From NCBI RefSeq assembly GCF_030547075.1, contig NZ_JAUOQH010000012.1:62001-126000 (forward strand): a DNA stretch of 64,000 nt, in the 5' to 3' direction. Positions 18,073 through 30,815 of the stretch are shown piece after piece. How positions within the stretch are numbered: the first letter of the stretch is position 1; the number at the start of each line of letters is the position of its first letter. The notes below the pieces were generated by a model that saw only the letters and a program-made list of their open reading frames with translations, was not told the DNA's origin and searched no databases. The DNA comes from Alteromonas sp. 1_MG-2023. GTDB taxonomy: Bacteria; Pseudomonadota; Gammaproteobacteria; Enterobacterales; Alteromonadaceae. Both the position numbers and the translations under genes were made by a program.

Positions 18073-20019
18073 TTAGCTTGGTAAGTCACCTGGTTTACCA
18101 ACAGACGGCTTATCAACACCATCGTTAGTAATTTCGCCTTCGCGAGTAGGCTTACCGCCACTAGGCTTGTCACCATCAGAAGGACGACGATCATCCCAAT
18201 CTGAAGGAGGACGAACGTCGCGACGTTCCATCAAATCATCAACTTGCTTCGCGTCGATAGTCTCGTACTTCATTAACGCATCTTTCATGGCTTCCAGAAT
18301 ATCCGCGTTATCTTTTAGGATCTTTTCAGCTCGTGCGTAGTTGCGATTGATGATGTCTTTAACTTCTTCATCAATTGCTAAAGCAGTTTGGTTTGACATT
18401 CTGATTGAACCAGATGAAGAACGACCTAAGAACACCTCGCCTTCTTCTTCTGCGTATAGCAATGGTCCCATCTTGCTCGACAAGCCCCATTGCGTCACCA
18501 TTTTTCTGGCAATATCAGATGCGCGCTCAATATCGTTTGAAGCGCCCGTAGTTACGCCTGCTTCGCCAAGGGTCATCTCTTCAGCAATACGACCACCATA
18601 CAAACTAGAAATCATACTTTCTAAATGCTGTTTACTGTGGCTGTACTTATCTTGTTCTGGAAGATACATAGTTACACCAAGCGCACGGCCACGAGGAATA
18701 ATAGAAACCTTGTAAACAGGATCGTGTTCAGGAACCAAGCGACCAACAATTGCATGCCCTGCTTCATGGTAAGCCGTGTTGGTCTTTTCTTCCTCAGTCA
18801 TCACCATAGACTTACGCTCAGAGCCCATCATGATTTTATCTTTCGCTTTCTCGAACTCTTCCATCGCTACTAGACGTTTATTACCACGTGCAGCGAATAA
18901 AGCAGCTTCGTTAACTAAGTTAGCTAAGTCGGCACCGGAGAAACCTGGTGTACCACGGGCAATAACACTTGCTTCAACGTTATCGGCCACAGGCACTTTG
19001 CGCATATGCACTTTAAGAATCTGTTCACGACCACGGATGTCAGGTAAACCAACAACCACTTGACGGTCAAAACGACCTGGGCGTAACAATGCAGGGTCTA
19101 ATACGTCTGGACGGTTAGTCGCGGCAATAACAATAATGCCTTCGTGACCTTCAAACCCATCCATTTCAACGAGCATCTGGTTAAGTGTTTGTTCACGTTC
19201 ATCATGACCACCACCTAACCCTGCGCCACGTTGGCGACCTACCGCATCAATTTCATCAATGAAAATGATACAAGGCGCTGCTTTTTTCGCTTGTTCAAAC
19301 ATGTCACGAACACGCGATGCACCAACACCCACAAACATTTCTACGAAATCTGAACCTGAAATGGTAAAGAAAGGTACTTTTGCTTCACCAGCAATGGCTT
19401 TAGCAAGCAACGTTTTACCCGTTCCAGGAGGACCTACCATCAGTACGCCTTTAGGAATTTTACCGCCTAATTTTTGGAACTTAGATGGGTCTCGTAAGAA
19501 GTCTACCAATTCAGACACATCTTCTTTTGCTTCGTCACAACCTGCAACATCAGCAAATGTGGTTTTAATCTGGTCTTCACCTAATAGGCGAGCTTTGCTT
19601 TTGCCGAAAGACATTGCGCCGCGACCACCGCCACCTTGCATTTGACGCATGAAGAATATCCATACACCAATAAGCAGAAGCATTGGGAACCAAGAAATGA
19701 AAATAGATGTGAGAAATGATTGTTCTTCTGGCGGCTCACCGTAAACGCGCACATCGTTTTTAACTAAGTCAGAAACTAACTTGTCGTCAAAATACGGTAC
19801 GTACGTTTGGAATGTTTCGCCTGAACGTCGGGTACCACGAATTTCGCCGCTATTATTAATGCGAACTTCACGGATGTTACCCTGCTCAGCTTCTCTTAAA
19901 AAAGTTGTGTAATCGGTCTGTGTTTTTGACGATTCACCAGGTGAAAAGCTCTGAAAAACAGACATCAACACAACGGCGATAACCAACCATAAGATTAAAT
20001 TTTTTGCCATATCGCTCAA
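18073..20019 (-). CDS. ftsH: ATP-dependent zinc metalloprotease FtsH
   Basis: Membrane-anchored AAA+ hexameric protease that degrades misplaced membrane proteins and regulators such as LpxC and sigma-32. The 648-residue protein has TM1 (about 7-23), a periplasmic domain, TM2 (about 103-124), Walker A GPPGTGKT (196-203), Walker B IIFIDEID, the arginine-finger region RPGRFDRQ and the zinc site HEAGH (about 420). The C-terminal about 45 residues are polar and low-complexity. E. coli FtsH is 644 residues. The 110-bp gap after rlmE matches the E. coli order rlmE-ftsH. Confidence 0.98.
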   Translation of the reverse strand: MSDMAKNLILWLVIAVVLMSVFQSFSPGESSKTQTDYTTFLREAEQGNIREVRINNSGEIRGTRRSGETFQTYVPYFDDKLVSDLVKNDVRVYGEPPEEQSFLTSIFISWFPMLLLIGVWIFFMRQMQGGGGRGAMSFGKSKARLLGEDQIKTTFADVAGCDEAKEDVSELVDFLRDPSKFQKLGGKIPKGVLMVGPPGTGKTLLAKAIAGEAKVPFFTISGSDFVEMFVGVGASRVRDMFEQAKKAAPCIIFIDEIDAVGRQRGAGLGGGHDEREQTLNQMLVEMDGFEGHEGIIVIAATNRPDVLDPALLRPGRFDRQVVVGLPDIRGREQILKVHMRKVPVADNVEASVIARGTPGFSGADLANLVNEAALFAARGNKRLVAMEEFEKAKDKIMMGSERKSMVMTEEEKTNTAYHEAGHAIVGRLVPEHDPVYKVSIIPRGRALGVTMYLPEQDKYSHSKQHLESMISSLYGGRIAEEMTLGEAGVTTGASNDIERASDIARKMVTQWGLSSKMGPLLYAEEEGEVFLGRSSSGSIRMSNQTALAIDEEVKDIINRNYARAEKILKDNADILEAMKDALMKYETIDAKQVDDLMERRDVRPPSDWDDRRPSDGDKPSGGKPTREGEITNDGVDKPSVGKPGDLPS

Positions 20020-20129
20020 TGCTACTAACCTCTAAAAATCCGAAAGAATATACTTGTGAAAGATAAAACCACGAGAGCTTCACTTACACACATAAACTTT
20101 CGCAACGAAAATCGCTTACTCAAAGCGTA

Positions 20130-20759
20130 CTACACTTTATACCCAAGAGCCACCAAATACACCTCACGAGACCGTGATCGTGATGAATCGGGCTTACGTG
20201 TTTTTATGGTTGTGAACGAGTCACGTAATGCGCGTAGAAAGGTATCAAAGCCTTCCCCTTGGAAAACCTTAATCATAAAACCTCCACCTGGTTTCAATAC
20301 TTGATGACACATATCCAGTGCCAATTCACACAAGTACATCGACCCGGCTTGATCTACTGCTGCATTTCCAGACAGGTTCGGTGCCATATCAGACAACACT
20401 ATATCTACGGTGTTCCCGCCAATTCTGTTCAATAACGCATTTAAAACAGCTTCATCTCTGAAGTCACCCTGCAAAAAATCAACGCCAACGATAGAATCCA
20501 TCGGTAAAATATCGCATGCGATAACCTGCCCGTTGTCTCCTACCAGTTCAGAAGCGAGTTGTGACCAGCCTCCTGGCGCAGCCCCAAGGTCCACTACCGT
20601 GTTACCCGGACTGATAAGTTTGTCTTTTTGCTGAATTTCTTCCAATTTGAAGAAGGCGCGCGATCGCTTACCCTGCTTCTGCGCTTTTTGCACATAATGG
20701 TCGTTAAAATGTTCTGTTAACCAGCGTTTACTGCTGGCAGAGTGCTTCTTTTTTGTCAT
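20130..20759 (-). CDS. rlmE: 23S rRNA 2'-O-ribose U2552 methyltransferase
   Basis: SAM-dependent methyltransferase (RrmJ/FtsJ) acting on U2552 in the 50S A-site. The 209-residue protein has a basic N-terminus ([11 protein letters not shown]), the SAM-binding motif [13 protein letters not shown] and the catalytic K-D-K-E set spread over [22 protein letters not shown] and [12 protein letters not shown]. Divergent from yhbY and upstream of ftsH, as in E. coli. Confidence 0.98.
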   Translation of the reverse strand: MTKKKHSASSKRWLTEHFNDHYVQKAQKQGKRSRAFFKLEEIQQKDKLISPGNTVVDLGAAPGGWSQLASELVGDNGQVIACDILPMDSIVGVDFLQGDFRDEAVLNALLNRIGGNTVDIVLSDMAPNLSGNAAVDQAGSMYLCELALDMCHQVLKPGGGFMIKVFQGEGFDTFLRALRDSFTTIKTRKPDSSRSRSREVYLVALGYKV

Positions 20760-20854
20760 TCCAATACATTGTCATTAGGATTGTAGAGAAGATGGCGTTA
20801 GAATACGTTAATTCAAGCTTAAATTTATAGATTAATTGTAAGAAAATTGACTAC

Positions 20855-21148
20855 ATGAAACTTTCAAATAAACAGAAACAATTTTTAAAAGGCCTAGCGC
20901 ACCCGCTAAAGCCTATCGTACAGCTAGGTTCAAACGGCCTTACTGAAGGTGTTGTTGCGGAAATCGACAACGCATTAAATTTCCATGAACTGATTAAAGT
21001 TAAAGTTCCAACTGATGATCGTGAAGAAAAATCACTCATCATGGATGCGATTGTTCGCGAAACTAAATCAGAAAAGCTACAAGTAATTGGACATACGCTA
21101 ATTCTTTACCGTCCAAGTGAAGAGCGTAAAATTCAGTTGCCAAAATAA
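20855..21148 (+). CDS. yhbY: CRM-domain ribosome assembly RNA-binding protein YhbY
   Basis: A 97-residue single CRM-domain protein associated with the 50S precursor. It has the GxxG-type RNA-binding loop in LKPIVQLGSNGLTEGV and the conserved HELIKVKV strand. It is divergent from rlmE, as in E. coli, so the 95-bp region between them carries both promoters. Confidence 0.96.
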   Translation: MKLSNKQKQFLKGLAHPLKPIVQLGSNGLTEGVVAEIDNALNFHELIKVKVPTDDREEKSLIMDAIVRETKSEKLQVIGHTLILYRPSEERKIQLPK

Positions 21149-21285
21149 GTCATACCGTGGCGCCGGTGTTTGCCGGCACCATAGTTTTCGTACCGCATTA
21201 CCGTTAATATTATGTTAATAGACATGATAATGTCGTTGTGGACATAAATTAACAAAAGATAATACGGAACCTACGCGGAAACCCT

Positions 21286-22116
21286 ATGACAGAAACAAAG
21301 CCTATCCCCGACTCGCTTCATACTCCCTATTTACAACAAAAGCCTCTTGAAAACCGCACCGCCTTAGTCACGGGTGGATGCTCTGGTCTTGGTCATGCTA
21401 CTGCCATTGCGCTTCGTGCAGCTGGTGCCAATGTATGTTTACTCGATCTTAATGAAGCAATGGGTAAACAACGTGTTGAAGAACTCGGTGCAGAACATAC
21501 ACTTTTTGTAAAAGTCGATGTAAGAAGTGAAGACGATATCAACAATGCTATTAATACCTGTGTTACTCGCTTTTCTGCTATTGATATCTGCGTTAACTGC
21601 GCTGGCATTGCACCTGCTAAGCGTTTGCTGGACCGCGACGGCAACCCAGCCCCCTTAGGTGACTTTCAAAATACTATCGATATTAATTTAGTGGGAAGTT
21701 TTAATGTGGCGCGCCTTGTGGCAGCAGCCATGGCGAAACAAGCCCCATTGAATGAGGAAGGCGAGCGTGGCGTTATTATTAATACCGCCTCTGTGGCTGG
21801 CTATGAAGGGCAAATAGGACAAACCGCTTATGCAGCCAGTAAAGGTGGCATTATTGCGCTTACGCTGCCTATGGCAAGAGACCTTGCTCCGCTAGGCATT
21901 CGGGTAAACACAATCGCCCCTGGGGTGATGGGAACTCCCATGCTGCTTTCCATGCCAGAAAAAGTACAAGACGCCCTTTCTGCTAACGTTCAGTTTCCAA
22001 AACGCTTAGGCTTACCGGAAGAGTTCGGTAAATTGGTGCTGCATATTGCCGAAAATAATTATTTAAATGGCGAGACCATTCGTTTAGATGGCGGTTTGAG
22101 AATGCCGCCAAAATAA
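21286..22116 (+). CDS. Short-chain dehydrogenase, 3-hydroxyacyl-CoA dehydrogenase type 2-like
   Basis: A 276-residue classical SDR. It has the NAD-binding TGGCSGLG (about 29-36), an acidic residue after beta-2 (LLDLNEA) favouring NAD, the NCAG motif, catalytic S in INTASVAGYEG and YxxxK (YAASKGG), and PGVMGTPML. The inserts after NCAGIAPAKR and before DINLVGSFNVAR resemble type 2 3-hydroxyacyl-CoA dehydrogenase (HSD17B10-like), suggesting fatty-acid or branched-chain breakdown. No beta-oxidation gene is adjacent, so the substrate is not settled. Monocistronic, ended by a hairpin. Confidence 0.88.
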   Translation: MTETKPIPDSLHTPYLQQKPLENRTALVTGGCSGLGHATAIALRAAGANVCLLDLNEAMGKQRVEELGAEHTLFVKVDVRSEDDINNAINTCVTRFSAIDICVNCAGIAPAKRLLDRDGNPAPLGDFQNTIDINLVGSFNVARLVAAAMAKQAPLNEEGERGVIINTASVAGYEGQIGQTAYAASKGGIIALTLPMARDLAPLGIRVNTIAPGVMGTPMLLSMPEKVQDALSANVQFPKRLGLPEEFGKLVLHIAENNYLNGETIRLDGGLRMPPK

Positions 22117-22136
22117 TTGGCTATATTGGCTGCAAC

Positions 22137-22164
22137 AAAAGAGAGCATCACAATGATGCTCTCT
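22137..22164. terminator. Bidirectional terminator
   Basis: Stem AGAGAGCATCA / TGATGCTCTCT (22140-22150, 22154-22164) with loop CAA. T residues follow on the minus strand and a mixed CTT on the plus strand. It lies between the convergent SDR and Lon-like genes. Confidence 0.8.
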
Positions 22165-22194
22165 CTTACGAAAAGCCCTTTTTACGAATAGCTC

Positions 22195-24591
22195 TTATTC
22201 GCCGTCGCCACCGTTAACCATAAGTGCAATGTTGTATAAACGATTCACTGCATGATAGTTAATGGTGTTTTTGGGGTAACGACCTCTGCTACTTAATGTA
22301 CCGGCGTCTTGCCCCATTAATATGGCTAATGCATCATCGACGGTTTCTACCGTATGAATGTGGAACAAACCTTTCTTCACCGCATCAATGACCGTAGCAT
22401 CTAATACTAAGTTAATCGCATTCGATTTAGGAATAACCACACCTTGGGTTCCGGTTAGACCGCGGTGCTGACATAAATCGAAGAAGCCTTCAATTTTTTC
22501 ATTTACGCCACCCACTGCTTGCACTTCACCGTATTGGTTTATAGACCCAGTAATGGCGAGGGTTTGTACACATGGTATTTCGGTTAACGCAGAGATTAAC
22601 GCCACTAATTCGCCTAATGACGCACTGTCACCATCGATGTGCCCGTAGGATTGCTCCAAGGCAATATTGGCCGATAAAGTTAGCGGGAAATGTTGTGCGT
22701 ATTTATAACCCAAATACCCTGTTAACAGCATCACGCCTTTGGAGTGAATGGGTTGCCCTAGCTCTACTTCACGTTCAATATCAACTACGCCGCTAGCGCC
22801 AGCAAATACCGTAGAGGTAATGCGCGCGGGTGTACCAAAGGCGGTATCGCCAATATCAAGTACGGTAAGCCCGTTCACTTTACCAATGGCTTTGCCGTCG
22901 GTAGCAATAAGCACATGCCCTTCTTTGATATCATTAAGTAAGGTTTGGCTTACTCGCCCTGTCCTGCGTTTTTTGGCACTAAGCGCGGTACGTAAATGAT
23001 CAAGCTCTAAGGTTTCATCGCCTGACTTTACGCAAAAATAATGGGCTTCGTTCACCAACTCAATCACTTCAGCAAAATGTGCCGAGAGCTTTTCTTGGTG
23101 TTCAGCCATGCGCAATGAATATTCTACTAACCGGCACATGGCATTAGCGGTAATACCGGTTAAATTAAGCGCCAGTATGTGTTTTCGCACCTTGCCCACA
23201 AAATCGAACAAAGCTTGTCGGGTTACCTGAATTTCTAAATCAAAATCGACCAGTACACGAAATAGCTCATCGAATTCATCATCGTAATCTTGCAAGGTGT
23301 AATACAAGTCTCGCGAACCCAGAAGCACTATCTTCACGTTCAAATCGATAGGTTGTGGGTTTAATGTAATGGCGTTCACCATGCCTACGTCTTGCTGGGG
23401 TAAATCCATTTTCAAGCGACCTGATTTGGCCGCCAGCTTTAGGGTATCCCATACATAGGGTTGTTCTATTAACTGATCTACATCTAGCAACAAATAACCG
23501 CCATTGGCACGATGCAATGCACCGGGGCGAATCATTCTGTAATTGGTATAAACACTGCCATGAATATTGGTGTATTCAATTTTTCCGAACAGGTTTTGAT
23601 AAGTTGGATTTGGCTCATAGATAACAGGCGCCGAGTCATCTAGACGATTCGCGACCAGCACATTCGGCAAAAATTGCTCTTCTAAGAACAAGCGTTTATC
23701 AAACTCATCACTTTTATCGTCTTTTTGCTCTTCCGCCAAAATAAGCAAAATAGCATTCACTAACGCCGTTTTTAGCTGCTTTAAGTATTTTAAAATGCCT
23801 AAATCTGAAGCGTATTTGTGCTCTAGCACTTTTAATAGCGGCTTAATGCCCTGCTCGGCAGTTTGCTTATCTAGCTCACGCAAGCGTTCTGAATTTTCAC
23901 GCTTCCACGAAGGCAAACTCAATAAACTTTCGCTTAGCCTATTTTCTAGCTCGTCTATTAAGTTATAAAAGAATTGGCGCTTTTCATCGCTAGCGGTAGC
24001 AAATTCAGCGTCGCTAATAGGTTTACCATCAACAATAGGTGAAAACGTAATGGTGCCGCCATCTTCGCTCATTGCCACTTCATTGGCTTTTGCGAAGCGT
24101 TCTACCGCATCAATGGCGCTATCGTATTTTTGGTCGAATTCGCGGGAAATACTGGTTCTGCGGCGCTGGTAACCTGGGTTATCAAAGGCTACCGGAAAGG
24201 TATCTAGCACATCGTCAATTAGGCTTGTAATATCTTTTTGAAACGCTTTGCCGCCGCCTGGCGGAAAACGAAGTGCTACTGGCTCACGCTCTTCATCAAA
24301 ATTATTGATATAACACCAATCATCGGGCGCGGGCAGCACAGCCACTTGTCGTTCAATGTAATCCTTTACCAGCGTAAAGCGCCCTGTTGCGGGTTCACCC
24401 ATCACATACAGGTTGTAACCTTTTGCATTAATACCAAGACCGAAGGTTAGCGCCTCACGTGCACGCTCCTGCCCTATGAAGGTGGCATGTAATGCTTCAT
24501 CATCTTTTAAAGCAGCGTTCACCGCTTTTCGATTGATGGTTGGGGTTAAATCTACTGGATTTAGGGCCATATTGGTGCTTTCGCTTGGCAT
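22195..24591 (-). CDS. Lon-like ATP-dependent protease (YcbZ/LonB-type, AAA_32)
   Basis: A 798-residue protease of the soluble Lon-like group. The C-terminal protease domain has the Ser-Lys dyad: S656 in DGDSASLGE and K699 in GGVNEKIEGF, separated by 43 residues as in E. coli Lon. The ATPase part shows GEPATGRFT (66-74), where the Walker A lysine is replaced by R71, and a Walker B-like GGYLLLDVDQL. There is no LAN substrate domain. Substrates are unknown. Monocistronic. The start at 24591 lacks a clear ribosome site; an ATG 7 codons later is possible. Confidence 0.93.
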   Translation of the reverse strand: MPSESTNMALNPVDLTPTINRKAVNAALKDDEALHATFIGQERAREALTFGLGINAKGYNLYVMGEPATGRFTLVKDYIERQVAVLPAPDDWCYINNFDEEREPVALRFPPGGGKAFQKDITSLIDDVLDTFPVAFDNPGYQRRRTSISREFDQKYDSAIDAVERFAKANEVAMSEDGGTITFSPIVDGKPISDAEFATASDEKRQFFYNLIDELENRLSESLLSLPSWKRENSERLRELDKQTAEQGIKPLLKVLEHKYASDLGILKYLKQLKTALVNAILLILAEEQKDDKSDEFDKRLFLEEQFLPNVLVANRLDDSAPVIYEPNPTYQNLFGKIEYTNIHGSVYTNYRMIRPGALHRANGGYLLLDVDQLIEQPYVWDTLKLAAKSGRLKMDLPQQDVGMVNAITLNPQPIDLNVKIVLLGSRDLYYTLQDYDDEFDELFRVLVDFDLEIQVTRQALFDFVGKVRKHILALNLTGITANAMCRLVEYSLRMAEHQEKLSAHFAEVIELVNEAHYFCVKSGDETLELDHLRTALSAKKRRTGRVSQTLLNDIKEGHVLIATDGKAIGKVNGLTVLDIGDTAFGTPARITSTVFAGASGVVDIEREVELGQPIHSKGVMLLTGYLGYKYAQHFPLTLSANIALEQSYGHIDGDSASLGELVALISALTEIPCVQTLAITGSINQYGEVQAVGGVNEKIEGFFDLCQHRGLTGTQGVVIPKSNAINLVLDATVIDAVKKGLFHIHTVETVDDALAILMGQDAGTLSSRGRYPKNTINYHAVNRLYNIALMVNGGDGE

Positions 24592-27574
<2,983 letters not shown>

Positions 27575-27575
27575 T

Positions 27576-28088
27576 ATGCGCCGTTTACTTCGTTACACTG
27601 TGGTCTTGAGTGCCCTTGTTGCAATCAGCGGTTGTGGATTTCATTTAAGAAGTGCCCCTAGCCTTCCTGAAAATGTGAATACTGTGCTTATTAGCAGTGC
27701 GCGAGCTCACGCTCCCCTTGCTAGAGCACTTCATAGCCGTCTTACTGTGTACGGATTAAATGGCGTTTACCTGCAAGATAATACGTCGTCGACTGACGGC
27801 GTATCGCTTTACCTTCTGCCTGAAAAGTTAGAGCGTAGATTGCTTTCAGTTTATGCCTCTGGGCAGGTTGCAGAATACGAATTAATTTATACCGTACGTT
27901 ATCGAGTTCAATTCCCTGACGAGGAGGCCATTATGGCTACCTTTGATGTAATGCGTGATTATCAAGATGACCCCGATCAAGTATTGGCGAAATCGAGAGA
28001 GCTAGAATTAGTGCTAGATGAAATGCGTGCTGAGGCTGCGGATATGGTTATTCGTAGGCTTTCGAGCCAAGCCGCCGCGGTTCAATAA
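27576..28088 (+). CDS. lptE: LPS-assembly lipoprotein LptE
   Basis: Outer-membrane lipoprotein that plugs the LptD barrel during LPS insertion. The 170-residue precursor has a lipoprotein signal peptide with lipobox AISGC (C20) followed by the family's GFHLR. The body is a two-layer alpha/beta domain. It begins 1 bp after leuS, the conserved leuS-lptE-holA order. Confidence 0.95.
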   Translation: MRRLLRYTVVLSALVAISGCGFHLRSAPSLPENVNTVLISSARAHAPLARALHSRLTVYGLNGVYLQDNTSSTDGVSLYLLPEKLERRLLSVYASGQVAEYELIYTVRYRVQFPDEEAIMATFDVMRDYQDDPDQVLAKSRELELVLDEMRAEAADMVIRRLSSQAAAVQ

Positions 28089-28182
28089 GTCAGTTAACGT
28101 TAAATAAGCAACGCTAATCTGAGCTCAGCATAAAAACCGGCAAAAAAACGCTAAAACCAACAAACAGGCCAATACATAAAGC

Positions 28183-29211
28183 ATGCAACTTTATCCAAAC
28201 CAATTTTCCAGTGAAATAAGTAAAGGCTTAACATCCTGTTACTTGGTATTTGGTGATGAGCCTCAGCAAAAATTCGAGGTGATAGAGCAAATACGCACTA
28301 CTGCGAAAGCCAATGGTTTTGATGAACGCACCGTGCTTGTGGCCGACACCGGCTTTTCATGGAGCCAGTTACTTGAAGCAACACAAAGTATGTCGTTGTT
28401 TTCAAACCAGCAATTTATTGAATTAGAACTTCCCACAGGTAAACCCGGCACCGAAGGTAGCAAAATGCTGCAAGAAGTCGCTAAAGGGTTAACCCAAGAT
28501 ACTCTCCTTCTAGTGCATGGTCCTAAAATTGGCAAAGACGTTCAGCGTGGCAAGTGGTTTAAAGTACTCGATGAAATGGGCGTTTCTGTTCTGTGCTATC
28601 CCTTAGAAGGCAGACAGCTTAGTGCGTGGATCAGCAATCAGATTAAGCAACATCAGTTAACTATTAACGCAGCTGGTATGAAAATGATTGCCGATTTTTG
28701 CGAAGGTAATCTACTGGCAGCAAAACAAGAAATTGATAAGCTTGCCCTACTTTACCCACAGCAGACTGTGTCTGAAGCGCAAATTGAGCGGGCGATGGTC
28801 GATCAATCTCGCTACAACGTTTTTCAGTTAGTGGACGTGATGCTAAGCGGCGACGCCAATCGCTGCGTGAAAATGCTTTACCGCCTAGAAAGTGAAGGTT
28901 TAGAGCCAAATATTATTATTTGGGCGCTCATTCGCGAGTGGGATGTATTATGGAAATTGAAAAGTGCTGCCGCTAATGGTGAAGCAATTCAATGGCAAAA
29001 GTTCGGTATTTGGCGTAATAGACAGGGGTTTTATCAAACCGCTTTAAACCGCTTAACTCTAGAACAGTTACTCCAAATTCAAGACGCGCTAACCCAAGCC
29101 GATTTAGCCTTTAAACAAAACGTTATTTCACGGCCCTTCGTAAAGCTTTGCCATTTATGCATGATGTTTATGGCAATGGGTATTTTTCACCTTCCTTTGA
29201 TGGAAGCTTAA
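28183..29211 (+). CDS. holA: DNA polymerase III delta subunit
   Basis: Delta subunit of the clamp loader, which opens the beta ring. The 342-residue protein (343 in E. coli) starts with the family pattern CYLVFGDEPQQKFEVIEQI, has a degenerate AAA+ fold without a Walker A lysine, as expected for delta, and a helical C-terminal collar region. It follows lptE by 94 bp; nadD begins 4 bp after it. Confidence 0.96.
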   Translation: MQLYPNQFSSEISKGLTSCYLVFGDEPQQKFEVIEQIRTTAKANGFDERTVLVADTGFSWSQLLEATQSMSLFSNQQFIELELPTGKPGTEGSKMLQEVAKGLTQDTLLLVHGPKIGKDVQRGKWFKVLDEMGVSVLCYPLEGRQLSAWISNQIKQHQLTINAAGMKMIADFCEGNLLAAKQEIDKLALLYPQQTVSEAQIERAMVDQSRYNVFQLVDVMLSGDANRCVKMLYRLESEGLEPNIIIWALIREWDVLWKLKSAAANGEAIQWQKFGIWRNRQGFYQTALNRLTLEQLLQIQDALTQADLAFKQNVISRPFVKLCHLCMMFMAMGIFHLPLMEA

Positions 29212-29215
29212 GTTC

Positions 29216-29926
29216 TTGGCTATTTGCGCTATTTTAGGGGGCACCTTTAACCCGCCCCATTTAGGCCATGTTAATCCTGCGCTTCATTTATTGCCTAAAT
29301 TAAATATCGATGCCTTAGGTTTAATGCCTTGTAAGCTTGCGCCGCATAAAGCAGTGGCCGTTAGTGAACAGCATCGCGTAAACATGGTTAAGCTTTGTTG
29401 TGAGTTAGACAATCGCTTGTATCCAGAGCTTATTGAGCTCTCACTTCCTTCGCCTTCGTACACAGTAAAAACCCTTAGAGCATTAAAAGAAAGAGACAAT
29501 AAGACAATCTGTTTTTTCATTGGCGCCGATTCCCTGTATAATCTTAAGTCTTGGTTTGAGTGGGAGCGTTTGCTTGATTTCTGTCACCTAGTGGTAATGC
29601 GTCGCGACAGCGATACTTTTACACCACCCGATGACTTAGTTGAGTGGTTAAAAGCCAACAAAACAGAGGACGTTCTGCAACTACATGCTCAGCCTAATGG
29701 CTTAGTATTTCTTGCAGATACCCCATTACACCCTGTTTCATCAACGCAATTGCGCAGCGCCGTTCAAACGAACGCATCATCGACATTGCAAGAAACACAT
29801 TTGAACGAAACAGCATTGCATGACGCAAAGTTTCAAGCCACGAAATTAATAGCAAAGTGGCTGCCCACGGCAGTCGCAGACTATATTCATACACATCGGT
29901 TATACCAAGAATTATCAAATAAGTGA
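29216..29926 (+). CDS. nadD: Nicotinate-nucleotide adenylyltransferase
   Basis: Transfers AMP to nicotinate mononucleotide in NAD synthesis. The 236-residue protein has the nucleotidyltransferase motif [11 protein letters not shown] and the C-terminal [10 protein letters not shown]. The start is a TTG, with GGAAG 9 nt upstream inside the holA 3' end; no ATG fits the family N-terminus. The C-terminal about 50 residues include a short insert ([20 protein letters not shown]) compared with E. coli NadD (213). Confidence 0.96.
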   Translation: MAICAILGGTFNPPHLGHVNPALHLLPKLNIDALGLMPCKLAPHKAVAVSEQHRVNMVKLCCELDNRLYPELIELSLPSPSYTVKTLRALKERDNKTICFFIGADSLYNLKSWFEWERLLDFCHLVVMRRDSDTFTPPDDLVEWLKANKTEDVLQLHAQPNGLVFLADTPLHPVSSTQLRSAVQTNASSTLQETHLNETALHDAKFQATKLIAKWLPTAVADYIHTHRLYQELSNK

Positions 29927-29934
29927 GGAAACAC

Positions 29935-30252
29935 TTGGAGAGTCAACAACTCAAGCAGTTCGTAAAAGATAAAGTAGACGACATGAAAGGCCGCGATATT
30001 ATAGAACTGGATGTTCGTGGCAAATCAACCATTACTGACACCATGATTATTTGCTCTGGTAACTCAAAGCGCCATGTTGTTGCTATTGCTGAAAATGTAA
30101 TAGTAGAAGCTAAAAGCGCAGACGAAGCACCAACAAGCGTTGAAGGCAAAGAAACTGGCGAATGGGTATTAGTAGATTTTGGCGACGTTATTTTGCACGT
30201 GATGCAAGATGAAACCCGCGATTTCTATCAGTTAGAGAAGCTGTGGTCATAA
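29935..30252 (+). CDS. rsfS: Ribosome silencing factor RsfS
   Basis: Binds L14 on the 50S subunit and blocks subunit joining under starvation. I choose the TTG at 29935, giving 105 residues as in E. coli, because TGAGGA lies 6 nt upstream. The alternative GTG at 29923 overlaps the nadD stop by 4 bp but has no ribosome site and adds four residues. Conserved blocks [27 protein letters not shown] and [16 protein letters not shown] are intact. Confidence 0.93.
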   Translation: MESQQLKQFVKDKVDDMKGRDIIELDVRGKSTITDTMIICSGNSKRHVVAIAENVIVEAKSADEAPTSVEGKETGEWVLVDFGDVILHVMQDETRDFYQLEKLWS

Positions 30253-30330
30253 CAAAGCCAACCGCAGACTTATTATAAAGACTGCGGTCAACTTTGTTGG
30301 TAGTTTGAAGTTCTAAAGGATTTACCCACT

Positions 30331-30801
30331 GTGCGTATACAAATTGTCGCCGTAGGTACAAAGATGCCCGCCTGGGTCACCACTGGGGTAGATGAATTCC
30401 TTCGCCGTTTTCCCGCCGATTTGCCGGTAAGTTTCACCGAAATTCCCGCGGGAAAACGGGGTAAAAATGCCGATATTAAACGCATTTTGGAAAAAGAAGG
30501 CGAACAAATGCTGGCTGCTATTCCTAAAGGCAACCGCATAGTTACACTCGAAGTCACTGGTAAACCGTGGGATACACCTACATTAGCCAAGCAATTAGAC
30601 AGCTGGAAAATGGACGGCCGTGATGTCAGTCTTCTTATTGGCGGCCCTGAAGGGTTAGCCCCTGATTGCATTGCGGTGTCTGAACAAAAATGGTCACTAT
30701 CTGCGCTTACCCTTCCTCACCCACTCGTAAGAATTATACTTTCTGAAAGTTTATACCGCGCTTGGTCTGTTACTCAGAACCACCCGTATCATCGCGAGTG
30801 A
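30331..30801 (+). CDS. rlmH: 23S rRNA pseudouridine-1915 N3-methyltransferase
   Basis: SPOUT-class methyltransferase acting on Psi1915 of 23S rRNA in 70S ribosomes. The 156-residue protein (155 in E. coli) has the trefoil-knot SAM site [11 protein letters not shown], the [14 protein letters not shown] segment and the terminal QNHPYHRE. It starts at GTG. It lies between rsfS and mrdA, the conserved order. Confidence 0.97.
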   Translation: MRIQIVAVGTKMPAWVTTGVDEFLRRFPADLPVSFTEIPAGKRGKNADIKRILEKEGEQMLAAIPKGNRIVTLEVTGKPWDTPTLAKQLDSWKMDGRDVSLLIGGPEGLAPDCIAVSEQKWSLSALTLPHPLVRIILSESLYRAWSVTQNHPYHRE

Positions 30802-30815
30802 GAGACTAGCCCAAT

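Noticed and set aside
22572..22796. Plus-strand frames inside the Lon-like gene, and similar frames inside ftsH, leuS and others
   Set aside because: Antisense shadows of strongly supported genes.
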